From assembly GCA_000381625.1 (NCBI GenBank), contig KB906767.1:1032629-1096628 (forward strand): 64,000 nt of DNA, written 5' to 3'. Numbering within the stretch: the stretch's first letter is position 1; each line of letters opens with the position of its first letter. The DNA comes from Bryobacterales bacterium KBS 96. Its GTDB lineage: Bacteria > Acidobacteriota > Terriglobia > Bryobacterales > Bryobacteraceae. The notes under the pieces were generated by a model that was given only the letters and a program-made list of their open reading frames with translations, did no database searches and was not told the DNA's origin. A program made the position numbers and the translations under genes. Below, piece by piece: positions 38,191 to 47,239 of this stretch.

Positions 38191-38328
38191 AATTCCTCCT
38201 TGGATTTAAGATTCGCTCAGACCGCCCGAGCGCGGTCGATAAGATCCTCGTCCGCACTGAGAGGGACATTCTTCATTCGAAACCAGCGTAGACTATTTTT
38301 TTCATGTGGCTTTTGTCCAGGCGCGCAT

Positions 38329-39135
38329 TCACGCGCGCCGCTCGAACCGAATGCCGCCGTTTACCGTTGAGGCCTGGATTGGCGCGCCGCCGCTCCCCAA
38401 CTGGAACGACATATGCTTGCCGAGTTTGCCCTGCACAGTGACGGGAAAATCACAGTGTATTCCGCCGTTCACGGTTGATGTCTCGACGGCGGCCGAGTAA
38501 CTAGCGGGCAGGCCCACGACAATCCCGCCATTCGTGGTCGACAGATGCAGTCCGGCGCCATTCCAGCGGTCACCGGTAAGTTCCACCCGCAAACCTCCGT
38601 TTACCGTCGAGCCTTTCACGTCACCCGCGAGGCGGTCGAGGTCCACGCCGCCATTCACGGTCTGTGCCCGAATTTCGCCTTGCACCTGCTGGACGACAAC
38701 GCCGCCGTTGACTGTGCTGACATCGAGATTGGACTGCTGAGGCAGCCAGACTTCGTACGAAACGTCCCAATGCCGCTGCCGGTCCGATTTGGGCCCATCG
38801 GGCTCAATATCCCCTGCCCCTCGCACTGCCGTAATCTGTGACGCGAGCGATCGCGCATCGCTCTCACTGCTTCCGGTGGCGTGGATACAGGAGCGAACCA
38901 GCACCGTGTTCTTCTGCCAGCCGTGGACAACGGCTCCGCCGTTTGGACTCGGCTGAATTTTCTCGAGCGATGCCGGACTGAGCGTCTGATCGCGGGACTC
39001 GGCATAGGTAAACCGATTGTCCTGATTATTCTCGCGCGCCTCGCAACCATGGGCATCCCCGGCCTGCGCCGAGAGCCGCGCCGGAATCAACCCGAAAAGA
39101 AGGGCGCCCGCCATCAACAGTGTTGGTCGATACAT
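38329..39135 (-). CDS. DUF4097-like secreted protein with TVNGG repeats
   Basis: 268 residues from the ATG at 39135, preferred for its signal peptide (MYRPTLLMAGALLFGLIPARLSA) and CAGGAGA upstream. After a Cys-containing N-terminal part, residues 150-265 consist of beta strands of about 18-25 residues each carrying STVNGGV, AQTVNGGV, STVNGGL, STTNGGI, STVNGGI and STVNGGI. Such strands stack as a right-handed beta-solenoid in DUF4097/DUF4098 putative adhesins. Often found beside anti-sigma or RNA polymerase sigma genes, but none is here. Function unknown. Confidence 0.8.
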   Translation of the reverse strand: MYRPTLLMAGALLFGLIPARLSAQAGDAHGCEARENNQDNRFTYAESRDQTLSPASLEKIQPSPNGGAVVHGWQKNTVLVRSCIHATGSSESDARSLASQITAVRGAGDIEPDGPKSDRQRHWDVSYEVWLPQQSNLDVSTVNGGVVVQQVQGEIRAQTVNGGVDLDRLAGDVKGSTVNGGLRVELTGDRWNGAGLHLSTTNGGIVVGLPASYSAAVETSTVNGGIHCDFPVTVQGKLGKHMSFQLGSGGAPIQASTVNGGIRFERRA

Positions 39136-39212
39136 TAGATTTCTCCTGTTCGGGGCTTTAGACGTTTCAAAATGCCCGTCCGTTGGCAACGAGATCTTTT
39201 TCGAGTTGGGCG

Positions 39213-40967
39213 TCACTTCACAGCGGGTGCATCCAGCCCCTTCCGTGGTATCCGCGCGATCCTCTCGGACACACTCGGATTTCGCGCGCCGGACCTGATT
39301 ACCCCCACGATCCAATTGACCGAATATGCCAGTAAGCCTGCAGTAGCGCACAAGTACCCGATCCACACCAAGGTCAAGGCTGCTGGATTTATGATCGACG
39401 ATTCATTGAGGGTTAACCGGGCGCCAATCTCTGGGAACCCGATCCCTCTCAGGTCGGTGACGTGAAAGGCCATCAGCGATCCGGATGGCCCATGGTGGAT
39501 CAAGCCGGTATAGTACGGCGTCAAAACAAAGTGCACCGTATATAGATCGAAAGCGAGCGCGATCAGCGTAATTGCGGCGAGGCACGATGCAGATCTACGC
39601 AATCCGACTAAACCTGTAAATCCAGATGCCAGCAGGACGATCTCGGCGGCGATTACGGAATAGAGATACCAACCGAGCGCCAGTGAGACTCCCTTCACCA
39701 GAAAGACAACTAGCGCATAATAGGCCAGCCCGAGGCAGGCGAGCAGGTAGGCGCTCGCAACCACGGCCAATCGCGCGGACGTATCTCCCACAGTGCGGCG
39801 CCGCGCCATCTTTACCAACATCCTGGCAGCCAATATCGCCAACCCAATCGCCGCCGCAACCGCGAGCAATTCGAATACACGGTACATCCAACTGCGCACA
39901 ACCAAAAAGCTCCAGCCTCCCGTCCAAATGTGAGACATCGCTGCTGAATCGAGGACTCTCAACCATTGAACGTTCGTAATAGCGTGAAGTTTGCCCCCAA
40001 AACCAAACTGTTTGGCAGCCGCGTCAATCTGCTCGCCCGACAGCGTGCCGGTTGCGGCCCATGAACGCCAGTACCACCAACCTGCCGTCGATGCCGCAAT
40101 CAGGAATGCCGTAAAGGAGCCTAAAACAATTTCGCGGGCTGAGCCCCTTCGTCTCGCTACTTGAATGGCGGCCAGAACTAATAGCAGTGGAACGAACGCC
40201 AGTGTATATGCTTTCGTGAGCAACGCGGCGGCAAGCACTGCTCCCAAGACAACCCAGTCGACGAATCCGGAATCGCGCTTCAGAATACGCAATGAACAGA
40301 GAATGACCGCGGAAGAAAGAGTGATTGCCAGGCTGTCATTTCCGACGCGGCACACGTCGATTAGTACACCGGAAAAGGAGGCGAGCATAATAGCGACCCA
40401 AATGGCAACACTCCTGGTGACCGCCACTTGCCGAGCGATCGCATACCCCAGCAGCAGAGCGATTCCCGCGATCATCAGGCTAATCACCCGCAGCGTGAGC
40501 ACCTGTGCCGGCAGAGACCAGTGCTTAACGGCGAGATAGGGAATTGTCAGAAGCAAATAGTACAGCGGCGGCTGCTGCGCTTCATATTGAGTTACCCGCT
40601 TTTCCGAGGCATCCGCGAGTTTGTAAGCGGGCGTCAATTGCCGCAGTTCGACTTCCCTGCGAAGCCGATCGCTTTCGGGTAACCGCCAATACGCATCGTG
40701 AGTGACGCCGCTGGGCACAACTTCGGCCGCGGAGTGCGATAGCGGCGCCAGTTCCAACGATCGTTGAATCTCGTCCGGCACGTTGCCGGACCTAGCCGGC
40801 AATTGCCCCCGCTTGGCAATCTGCTGAATATACGCAAAGTGCGCCCACTCGTCGTAGCCTTCCCACATGGGTTGTTCGATGCAATAGAATAGCCCTCGCA
40901 GCAGAAACGCCACGTAGATACAGGTGAGTACTGCACGACGGCAACTCCCCCCGTTGCGAACGAGCAC
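39213..40967 (-). CDS. Polytopic GT-C/PMT-like membrane glycosyltransferase
   Basis: 584 residues with about 11 to 12 predicted transmembrane helices. Between helix 1 and helix 2 lies PMWEGYDEWAHFAYIQQ; the acidic residues of this first outer loop are the catalytic mark of GT-C enzymes (GT39/ArnT/DUF2142 types), and QYEAQQPPLYYLLLTIPYL is the usual second conserved loop. A polyprenyl-phosphate-sugar donor is expected. No other glycan genes flank it directly; the exosortase region lies 10 kb away. Acceptor unknown. Confidence 0.78.
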   Translation of the reverse strand: MLVRNGGSCRRAVLTCIYVAFLLRGLFYCIEQPMWEGYDEWAHFAYIQQIAKRGQLPARSGNVPDEIQRSLELAPLSHSAAEVVPSGVTHDAYWRLPESDRLRREVELRQLTPAYKLADASEKRVTQYEAQQPPLYYLLLTIPYLAVKHWSLPAQVLTLRVISLMIAGIALLLGYAIARQVAVTRSVAIWVAIMLASFSGVLIDVCRVGNDSLAITLSSAVILCSLRILKRDSGFVDWVVLGAVLAAALLTKAYTLAFVPLLLVLAAIQVARRRGSAREIVLGSFTAFLIAASTAGWWYWRSWAATGTLSGEQIDAAAKQFGFGGKLHAITNVQWLRVLDSAAMSHIWTGGWSFLVVRSWMYRVFELLAVAAAIGLAILAARMLVKMARRRTVGDTSARLAVVASAYLLACLGLAYYALVVFLVKGVSLALGWYLYSVIAAEIVLLASGFTGLVGLRRSASCLAAITLIALAFDLYTVHFVLTPYYTGLIHHGPSGSLMAFHVTDLRGIGFPEIGARLTLNESSIINPAALTLVWIGYLCATAGLLAYSVNWIVGVIRSGARNPSVSERIARIPRKGLDAPAVK

Positions 40968-41064
40968 TTTGTCTATGCTGCCATAGCGAGGAACGTCCGC
41001 GTGCGATTTCCGCGTGGATCAGCCCCGTAGCCGCCCGCTAGAGGCGGCGTTGCTCAGAAAGCAC

Positions 41065-41171
41065 GAGGCGTAAGGCGCAGCTTTGGGCCCCTCCCTGACG
41101 GTCAGGGTTCCGTGCGAGCCAATTGGCCGTTTGAACATTGGGGTGAGCGCTTTCGTTCACGATCAGTTCGG
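41065..41171. repeat. Dispersed intergenic repeat, copy 2
   Basis: Same order of blocks as 20042-20226: GAGGCGTAAGGC, CCCTGACGGTC, GGTTCCGTGC, CCAATTGGCCGTTTG, GGGGTGAGCGC and GATCAGTTCGG. Lies in the 218-base gap between the ABC-F stop codon and the GT-C-like gene. It is shorter than copy 1 in the middle. Confidence 0.7.
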
Positions 41172-41185
41172 CTGGCTCGCAAGCG

Positions 41186-43120
41186 CTACGCGATCGCTTC
41201 AATCTGTTCGCTCACCTGTTCCCATTCCGCCATGGTGGCGTCCAGATGGGAGCGTTGTTCGCCGAGTTGCCCCGACAGCCGGGATGATTCGTCGGCGCTG
41301 ACGAAATTCGCGAGGGAGTCCTCGGTCCGGCGGATCGCAGTTTCCAATTCGGCGATGCGGCCTTCCAGTTCTCGCGCGCGGTCCTGCATCTGCTTCAGCT
41401 TCATCGGATTGATGCGTTTAGCCGGCTGCGAGGCGGGCTCCGGCGCGCTTATGGCGACCGGCTCCGCGGGAGGGGTCCCGATCAACGCGTCGTCCAGCGT
41501 CGGCGACTGCTCCGCCCCGCCCTGCTTGCGCCATAGGTAGTCTTCATAATTTCCCGGAAACACGCGCACTTCGCCTTCGCCGATTTCGAAGATGCGCGTC
41601 GCGAGCTTATCGAGAAAGTAGCGATCGTGCGACACGAAAACCACCGTGCCGTTGAAATCCTTCAGAGAATCGAGAAGCACGTCTTTCGCGCGCATATCGA
41701 GGTGGTTGGTCGGCTCATCGAGCAGCAGGAAATTCGACGGGCGCAGGAGCATCCGGGCCAGCGCATAGCGATTGCGTTCGCCTCCCGAAAGCACGCCGAT
41801 TTTCTTGAATACGTCATCCTCGCTGAAGAGAAAACAGCCCAGCAGACTTCGCAACTCGACTTGCGTACTGCGGGGCGCCGCTTCACTCAGGTCGTCGAGC
41901 AGTCGGGATTCCGGATCCAAAACTTTGTATTGGTCCTGCGCGAAGTAGTCGACGCCGACGTTGTGCCCAAGCGTATATTCGCCCGACGTCAGTGGTTCGG
42001 CCCCTGCCAGCAGTTTGATCAAAGTCGACTTACCGGCTCCATTCACGCCGACCAGGGCGATGCGGTCGCCGCGCTCGATTACGAAACTGGCATCCTGAAA
42101 GACTAGCTTCTCGCCATATCGCTTGGAAACGCCCTTGCATTCCGCGACAATGCGCCCGCTCGGCTTCGGCTGCGGGAAGGTGAAGTGAATTGTCTTCTCT
42201 TCAGCGGGCAACTCGATGCGCTCGATTTTGTCGAGTTCCTTGATGCGGCTCTGGACCTGTTTGGCCTTAGTGGCCTGATAGCGGAAGCGGTTGATAAACG
42301 CCTCAAGCTGTTGGATTTTGTCGTGCTGATTTTTATATGCGGCTTCGAGTTGAGTCCGGCGTTCCGCCTTCTGCTGCAGGTACTTCTCATAATTACCGTG
42401 ATAGAAGTACACTTGCTTGTTCCACACCTCGACGATTTTCCGGACGGTGACATCCAGAAAATAGCGGTCGTGCGAGATCAGAACGTAGGCGTTCTCGTAG
42501 CTTGTCAGATATTGCTCAAGCCAGTTCCGGGCTTCGAGATCCAGGTGATTCGTAGGCTCGTCGAGCAGCAGCAGATTCGGCCGCTGCAACAGCAGCTTGG
42601 CAAGCGCAATTCGCATTTGCCAGCCGCCCGAAAACTCCTCAGTCAGCCGGTTCCAGTCGTCTTTAGGAAAGCCGAGGCCACCCAGCACGGTCCCCACTTG
42701 CGCCTCGAGCGCATATCCGTCGCGGGTCCGGAACTCGTGATCGAGATGCGCGAACCGGTCCGCAATCTGTTGGTATTCGGCGCCGGACGGATCCACCTCG
42801 CCCATTTTGACAGTGAGATCTTCCAGTTCCCGCTCCATCTGTTTCAGCGACTCGAAGACGCTGAGGCATTCGGCAAAAACCGTTCGACCGCTGACGTGCA
42901 AGCCATCCTGAGGAAGATAGCCAACCTCGAGGCCCTTCATTGCCGTAAGGGAGCCGTAATCGAGAGATTCCATGCCGGCAATTGTTTTCAGCAGTGTGGT
43001 CTTGCCAGTGCCGTTGCCGCCGACAATGCCGGCGCGTTCCTTTGCCGTAATCAGCCAGTCAAGATTCTCAAACAGGAGTTTCGGGCCGAACCGTTTACCG
43101 GCCCCAGTCAGTTGCAACAT
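41186..43120 (-). CDS. ABC-F family ATP-binding protein
   Basis: 644 residues from the ATG at 43120 (MLQLTGAGKRFG); a 13-residue upstream extension is unlikely. Two ABC cassettes with Walker A GGNGTGKTTLL and GVNGAGKSTLI, signatures FSGGWQMRIALAKLL and LSGGERNRYALARML, Walker B LLLLDEPTNHLD twice, and the linker between them (P-site interacting motif) rich in Lys/Arg/Gln (LQQKAERRTQLEAAYKNQHDK). A C-terminal coiled coil (about 555-644) is like that of Uup. No transmembrane part. ABC-F proteins act on the ribosome or DNA; the Uup-like tail favours a housekeeping role over antibiotic resistance. Confidence 0.93.
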   Translation of the reverse strand: MLQLTGAGKRFGPKLLFENLDWLITAKERAGIVGGNGTGKTTLLKTIAGMESLDYGSLTAMKGLEVGYLPQDGLHVSGRTVFAECLSVFESLKQMERELEDLTVKMGEVDPSGAEYQQIADRFAHLDHEFRTRDGYALEAQVGTVLGGLGFPKDDWNRLTEEFSGGWQMRIALAKLLLQRPNLLLLDEPTNHLDLEARNWLEQYLTSYENAYVLISHDRYFLDVTVRKIVEVWNKQVYFYHGNYEKYLQQKAERRTQLEAAYKNQHDKIQQLEAFINRFRYQATKAKQVQSRIKELDKIERIELPAEEKTIHFTFPQPKPSGRIVAECKGVSKRYGEKLVFQDASFVIERGDRIALVGVNGAGKSTLIKLLAGAEPLTSGEYTLGHNVGVDYFAQDQYKVLDPESRLLDDLSEAAPRSTQVELRSLLGCFLFSEDDVFKKIGVLSGGERNRYALARMLLRPSNFLLLDEPTNHLDMRAKDVLLDSLKDFNGTVVFVSHDRYFLDKLATRIFEIGEGEVRVFPGNYEDYLWRKQGGAEQSPTLDDALIGTPPAEPVAISAPEPASQPAKRINPMKLKQMQDRARELEGRIAELETAIRRTEDSLANFVSADESSRLSGQLGEQRSHLDATMAEWEQVSEQIEAIA

Positions 43121-43134
43121 GAAAAGGTGTGAGT

Positions 43135-43149
43135 GCGCTCCAGGAGCGC
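43135..43149. other. Perfect GCGCTCC-A-GGAGCGC palindrome before the ABC-F gene
   Basis: A 7-bp perfect stem with a one-base centre, 15 bases upstream of the ABC-F start codon, between that gene and the upstream secretin gene. It could be the secretin terminator, as both run on the reverse strand, or a hairpin in the ABC-F leader. Confidence 0.4.
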
Positions 43150-43241
43150 CTGTTTCCATTCTCGCAATCGCCGAAAACCGGGGGTTCGCGAGTGCGATTT
43201 TAACCTGCCTCGACGCGAATCCGCTCGACGCCAGCGCGGGT

Positions 43242-44849
43242 TCAGAGCAGGACTTTGCGGCCGAAATCGCTGCCGTAATAGTATTCAGGGCCGTCGATCA
43301 GGGGATTATCCCGCAGCACGTGTGGTTTCAACAACACCAGCGTCTGCGAGTTCAGGTGGCTGCGGTTCACTTCGCTCAGCACTTCGCGCAGGCCGGGGAC
43401 CTCCGTCAGGCCGGGTAGCCCGGTGTGCGATTCCGTCGAGGTCTGCGTGTCCAGGCCGGCAAGAACGGCCCACTGGCCGACATGAAGGCGGACCGAACCC
43501 TTGAACTCACGGTCCAAAATTTCAGGCACCGTGTTGAACGTCAGAGTTCCCAGCGCCTGATACTGGGCTTCCACATCCAGCGATACGTCGCCACCGGCAT
43601 GCAACTGCGGCTTCACCTTCAGCACCACTCCCAAATCCACTTGCTGGATTTCGGGCGCCGGCGCATAGAGCGGGCTGGCAAGTTGAGACGCGCCAGTGTA
43701 GAGCGATGTTGCGATGGGGTATTTGTCGCCGATATGGAGATTGGCTGTCTCCCCGCTCGAAACAACCACCGTCGCGTCGTAGATGTTTCGTGTCCATGAC
43801 TTCGACGCCATTGCAAAGGCCTGGGCATTGGTAAGGCCAATACCAAATAAAGAGGCGCCGCCGCCAAAGGTGAGGAAGTTTACAAAGCCTTGCGGAATCG
43901 ACGTAAGGATCTGTCTCGAGTTGAGTCCGCCCAGACTCACGATGGGGAAACTGGTTGGCAAAGAGAGCCCGTAGTGAAGCGTGGACTGATGGTCGAGCGT
44001 TAGAATTTGGACCTCCAGCGCTACCTGCGCCCGAGGATGAATCAGCGATTCAAGCAGCGCTTGGGCGGAACGCGCCCGCGAGAGCCGGTCGCGAATGATA
44101 ACGGAGCGGCTACTTGCATCATATGAGACATGCCGGAGATTGAAGATCAGGCGAACGGCATTAGCGGCCTCGGTCACTTCCTTCGGGTCGCTGGTATTCG
44201 GCAGCGGAACCGAAGCGGAAACTTGCGGCTCGTATTCCTCCCGCTTTTGCAATGTGTCGCTCGCCACAAAGATCGCGTGGTTTGAAATCGGGAAAATAAA
44301 CGTGTTCGTGGCCGCGGTGAGGGCCGTCATGGCCATTTTGAAATCGGCATCTTGCAGGTCGAACTGGACGTTCGGCTGCGGCTGAAACTGGGGATCGAAA
44401 ACCAAACCCACGCCGTAAGCCTGCGTCACCGTATCGAAAATCTTCTTTTCCTCGCCGCGAATGTGAAAGCTATGCCGCCCCGTCGCCGCGTTCAATTTGG
44501 GCGGCGGCTGCAATTCACTCTGTTTCTGCCGTTCTTCCTCTGTCAAGCGGTCAAGCGGCTGCTGTTGGCCTTCCGGCGTAACGCTCGCCAGCAGTTCCGC
44601 CCGGTTTGGCACGCTCTGCACTCCGGCTTTGCTGAGCAGGTCGGCCAAGGGCTTCAGCGCATTCCGGCTCTCGCGGTAACTCTCGCTGTGAGGATCGCGG
44701 GCGGCCGCTTCGGCGTAAAGCAAATACGCGCGGACTACCTGGCCCGAATTTTGCGCCTTGCTTGCCGCGCGCGCCAAGGCCGCGGCGCCTGGGTCGGCGG
44801 CAATACAAAAGCCTGTCGCCAGTAAAAAAAGTGCAAAGTACTTCAACAC
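43242..44849 (-). CDS. Stand-alone secretin (GspD/PilQ-like)
   Basis: 535 residues from a GTG at 44849, which leads straight into a signal peptide (KYFALFLLATGFCIA); the frame extends 40 codons further up without clear purpose, and no strong ribosome site was found. N-terminal TPR-like helices (25-90), then an STN/N0-like domain (IRGEEKKIFDTVTQAYGVGLVFD) and an N1-like repeat (AANAVRLIFNLRHVSYDASSRSVIIRD). The secretin core has VALEVQILTLDHQST and ends with GLPGLTEVPGLREVLSEVN and LVLLKPHVLR. It would form an outer-membrane pore, yet no gspC, E, F, pilus or T3SS gene is nearby. Confidence 0.85.
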   Translation of the reverse strand: MLKYFALFLLATGFCIAADPGAAALARAASKAQNSGQVVRAYLLYAEAAARDPHSESYRESRNALKPLADLLSKAGVQSVPNRAELLASVTPEGQQQPLDRLTEEERQKQSELQPPPKLNAATGRHSFHIRGEEKKIFDTVTQAYGVGLVFDPQFQPQPNVQFDLQDADFKMAMTALTAATNTFIFPISNHAIFVASDTLQKREEYEPQVSASVPLPNTSDPKEVTEAANAVRLIFNLRHVSYDASSRSVIIRDRLSRARSAQALLESLIHPRAQVALEVQILTLDHQSTLHYGLSLPTSFPIVSLGGLNSRQILTSIPQGFVNFLTFGGGASLFGIGLTNAQAFAMASKSWTRNIYDATVVVSSGETANLHIGDKYPIATSLYTGASQLASPLYAPAPEIQQVDLGVVLKVKPQLHAGGDVSLDVEAQYQALGTLTFNTVPEILDREFKGSVRLHVGQWAVLAGLDTQTSTESHTGLPGLTEVPGLREVLSEVNRSHLNSQTLVLLKPHVLRDNPLIDGPEYYYGSDFGRKVLL

Positions 44850-44907
44850 CGATTTGGACGCAGCCCCGAGCGTTCTCGTGCAGGTGAGAACGCGAAACGG
44901 AAAAGAA

Positions 44908-45198
44908 CTAGTGTGTGGGATCGACGTAACCCGGAGGATGCACGGCTCCCTCGCCGAAGAAATACGCATCCATCTGCTGCAGGAGAAATTCCTGGGCTTC
45001 GGGGGTGCCCAGATTCAGACGATACTCATTCATAATCATCTTCATCTGATCCACCCACATCGTCCAGGCTTCCTTTGAAACATTCTCATAGATGCGCTGC
45101 CCTAGCGGATGGCCATCGAACGGCGCCTCGTCCAGCCCCGGTAATTCTTTTTTCAGCTTCGCGCAAAAGACCGTGCGCACTGGTTTGGCGTCTGCCAT
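44908..45198 (-). CDS. yggX: YggX-family Fe(II) trafficking / oxidative damage protection protein
   Basis: 96 residues from the ATG at 45198 with GGGAGA upstream; the longer frame is not needed. It matches E. coli YggX closely: RTVFCAKLKKELPGLD with the conserved Cys12, LGQRIYENVSKEAW..W, and INEYRLN-like KMIMNEYRLNLGTPEAQEFLLQQMDAYFFGEG. YggX protects iron-sulfur enzymes from oxidants. The last ten residues (VHPPGYVDPTH) extend past the usual end. Genomic neighbours give no further clue. Confidence 0.93.
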   Translation of the reverse strand: MADAKPVRTVFCAKLKKELPGLDEAPFDGHPLGQRIYENVSKEAWTMWVDQMKMIMNEYRLNLGTPEAQEFLLQQMDAYFFGEGAVHPPGYVDPTH

Positions 45199-45268
45199 GA
45201 ACGTCTCCCCGTTTCTTCTATTGAGGATAACGTAGCGGGAAATCGGGACAGCGTCCGCGTGGCCGTGT

Positions 45269-45550
45269 TTAGTGCAATTCCCGCCGAAACCGCCGCGACC
45301 GCTCCACCGCGACGAAAGCGGAAAGCGTGGGAATGGCTCCGCTGGAGGCACAGCTTCTTTGAACGGCGCGCTGGTAGCGCCGCAGGAGGTTCTCGCGGGA
45401 CGTCTTGCGAATCCGGCATGTCTCCATGTCGAGCAGAAAATCCATCTCCCAAACGGTAAAAATACTTCGGCGGGGTCCGCCCCGAAGCAGTTCCTGAACC
45501 AACCGGTTCAGATCGCTGAGGTGCACGTTGTCAATTTGCTCGTTGGTCAC
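45269..45550 (-). CDS. Small conserved-looking protein of unknown function
   Basis: 93 residues from a GTG at 45550. An in-frame ATG at 45655 lies inside a repeat and would add a segment without coding character, so I prefer the internal start, though no strong ribosome site supports it. Segments such as RRSIFTVWEMDFLLDMETC and SRENLLRRYQRAVQR look like a real helical, basic protein; similar small proteins are recalled from Acidobacteria, often next to unrelated genes. Codon use agrees with coding. No domain named. Confidence 0.55.
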   Translation of the reverse strand: MTNEQIDNVHLSDLNRLVQELLRGGPRRSIFTVWEMDFLLDMETCRIRKTSRENLLRRYQRAVQRSCASSGAIPTLSAFVAVERSRRFRRELH

Positions 45551-45644
45551 CAACAGAGTAGTGGCCGCGAGAGGAAGAAATTCTTCGGAATGTTTCGGGC
45601 AAGCAAGTCTGAATTGGATGGCAGCCTTGCCGCGGCATATCGAA

Positions 45645-45709
45645 GAGCCGCTCAAAACCGCTTTGCTGGCGGCTCAGTTCCGAGCCACGACCGTCGGGAA
45701 GTGGTCCTG
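45645..45709. repeat. Palindromic repeat with GAGCCGC/GCGGCTC arms
   Basis: GAGCCGC (45645-45651) and GCGGCTC (45669-45675) flank TCAAAACCGCTTTGCTG. The adjoining GAGCCACGACCGTCGGGAAG, read in reverse, contains CCCGACGGTCGTGGCTC, close to the CCCTGACGGTC/CCCTCACGGTC segments of the repeats at 41065 and 20042, so the three belong to overlapping repeat families. Confidence 0.6.
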
Positions 45710-45757
45710 CTGCGATAGGTTTACGAACAGCCGTAACTAAGCAAACTGCCACACAGG

Positions 45758-47239
45758 CTACGACGCTTCCGCAAACAGCCCGAATTCAGATAATGCCGGG
45801 CAGACGGGCGACTCGGTGATGCGCAGGCGTAGTCTGCCGGTATTGACACTGCTATCCAGGCGGATGAGGCGGCGCGCTCCAACGCTTGTGCCCTGGGTGA
45901 GAACGCTCCAGGCCCCGTCCTTCCATGAATCAATAGCGAATGCGCCGATCCGCTGGCCCAGGCGAATGTCTTCGCGCAGCCGAATGACGTTAAACGTGGC
46001 TGGCTGGACAAAGTCGACGGTCAGTTCCGGGTTTTTGACTGAATCGTCCGTCGCCCAGTACGTGTCTCGCCGGCCGTCTACGAGATTCCGCGGTCCGTAG
46101 CCGCTGTTTCCGCCACGCACATTCGAGGCTTTCAGCTTCGCTCCGGTCGCCAGATTCTTCGCGAACGTATTTGCCGCCAGTTCGCCGAACTGCTTCAGCG
46201 AGGCCACGTCCGTGTCGTACAAAACGCCCCTACGGTCGGGAGGCATATTCAGCAGAAAGCTCGCGCCGCGGCCGACAGACTCGTAATAGAGATCCATCAA
46301 CTCGCGCGGACTCTTCACCTTGCCGTTCTCATTTTCGTGCCAGAACCAGCCCGGACGAATGGAGACATCGCATTCAGGAGGAATCCAGTGCGATCCGTTG
46401 CGAGTGCCTACCATCGAATCTTTTGCACGTACATTGCCGGGCGATGCAGGACCGCCGTTTTCTCCCACCGGGTCGTAGGTTTCCCAGCAGGTCTCTCCGG
46501 CGCGGCCCTTCTCGTTACCCACCCAGCGCACATCAGGACCGACATCGCTGAAGATCACGGCCTCCGGCTGCAGCTTTCTGACAAGCGCCCACGTGTTTGG
46601 CCAATCGTAATAAGTTTGTTTGTCGATGGTCCGTTTTTCGCGCGCTCCGCCGTAATAGCCGTCCCCACCGTTCGCGCCGTCGAACCATACTTCGAAAACG
46701 GGCCCATAGCGGCTCAGCAGCTCGGTCAATTGCTGCCAGTAGAGTTTAATGTATTCCGGTTTACCGTAATAGGCACTGTTGCGGTCCCATGGCGAGAGAT
46801 AGACGCCGAATTTCAATCCGTGCCGGTGCGCTGCCCGCGAGAGGTCCCGCACCACATCGCCTTTGCCATTTCTCCAATGGCTGTTCCGGATGCAGTGTTC
46901 GGTCGTTTGGGTAGGCCAAAGACAAAAGCCGTCGTGATGCTTGCACGTGAGAATGACGCCTTTCATGCCTCCGGCCTTCAAAGACGTCACAATCTGATCC
47001 GGATCGAATGCGGTCGGGTTGAATAGCGACGGATCTTCATCGCCATAACCCCATTCTTTATCGGTGAACGTGTTCATCGAAAAATGGACGAAGCTATAGG
47101 TCTCCATTTGATGCCACCGGAGTTGACGCGTCGACGGAAGCGCGCCGTAAGGCAACGGACCACCGGCGGAATCTCGCTTCGCCGCGAACGCAACGCCGGG
47201 CGCAGCCAGCAATAGCGATCGTCTTGTCATCGTGTTCAT
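45758..47239 (-). CDS. Secreted GH29 alpha-L-fucosidase with C-terminal discoidin-like domain
   Basis: 493 residues. The N-terminus TRRSLLLAAPGVAFAA resembles a short Tat-type signal. The GH29 barrel has SFVHFSMNTFTDKEWGYGDE, LTCKHHDGFCLWPT, HGLKFGVYLSPWDRN and the nucleophile Asp187 in VFEVWFDGANG. A C-terminal F5/8-type (discoidin) domain covers about 370-490 (NLVDGRRDTYWATDD). The enzyme removes alpha-L-fucose from glycans. Its start overlaps the stop of the beta-propeller gene (ATGA, 47236-47239), so expression is coupled with the two genes upstream. Confidence 0.93.
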   Translation of the reverse strand: MNTMTRRSLLLAAPGVAFAAKRDSAGGPLPYGALPSTRQLRWHQMETYSFVHFSMNTFTDKEWGYGDEDPSLFNPTAFDPDQIVTSLKAGGMKGVILTCKHHDGFCLWPTQTTEHCIRNSHWRNGKGDVVRDLSRAAHRHGLKFGVYLSPWDRNSAYYGKPEYIKLYWQQLTELLSRYGPVFEVWFDGANGGDGYYGGAREKRTIDKQTYYDWPNTWALVRKLQPEAVIFSDVGPDVRWVGNEKGRAGETCWETYDPVGENGGPASPGNVRAKDSMVGTRNGSHWIPPECDVSIRPGWFWHENENGKVKSPRELMDLYYESVGRGASFLLNMPPDRRGVLYDTDVASLKQFGELAANTFAKNLATGAKLKASNVRGGNSGYGPRNLVDGRRDTYWATDDSVKNPELTVDFVQPATFNVIRLREDIRLGQRIGAFAIDSWKDGAWSVLTQGTSVGARRLIRLDSSVNTGRLRLRITESPVCPALSEFGLFAEAS

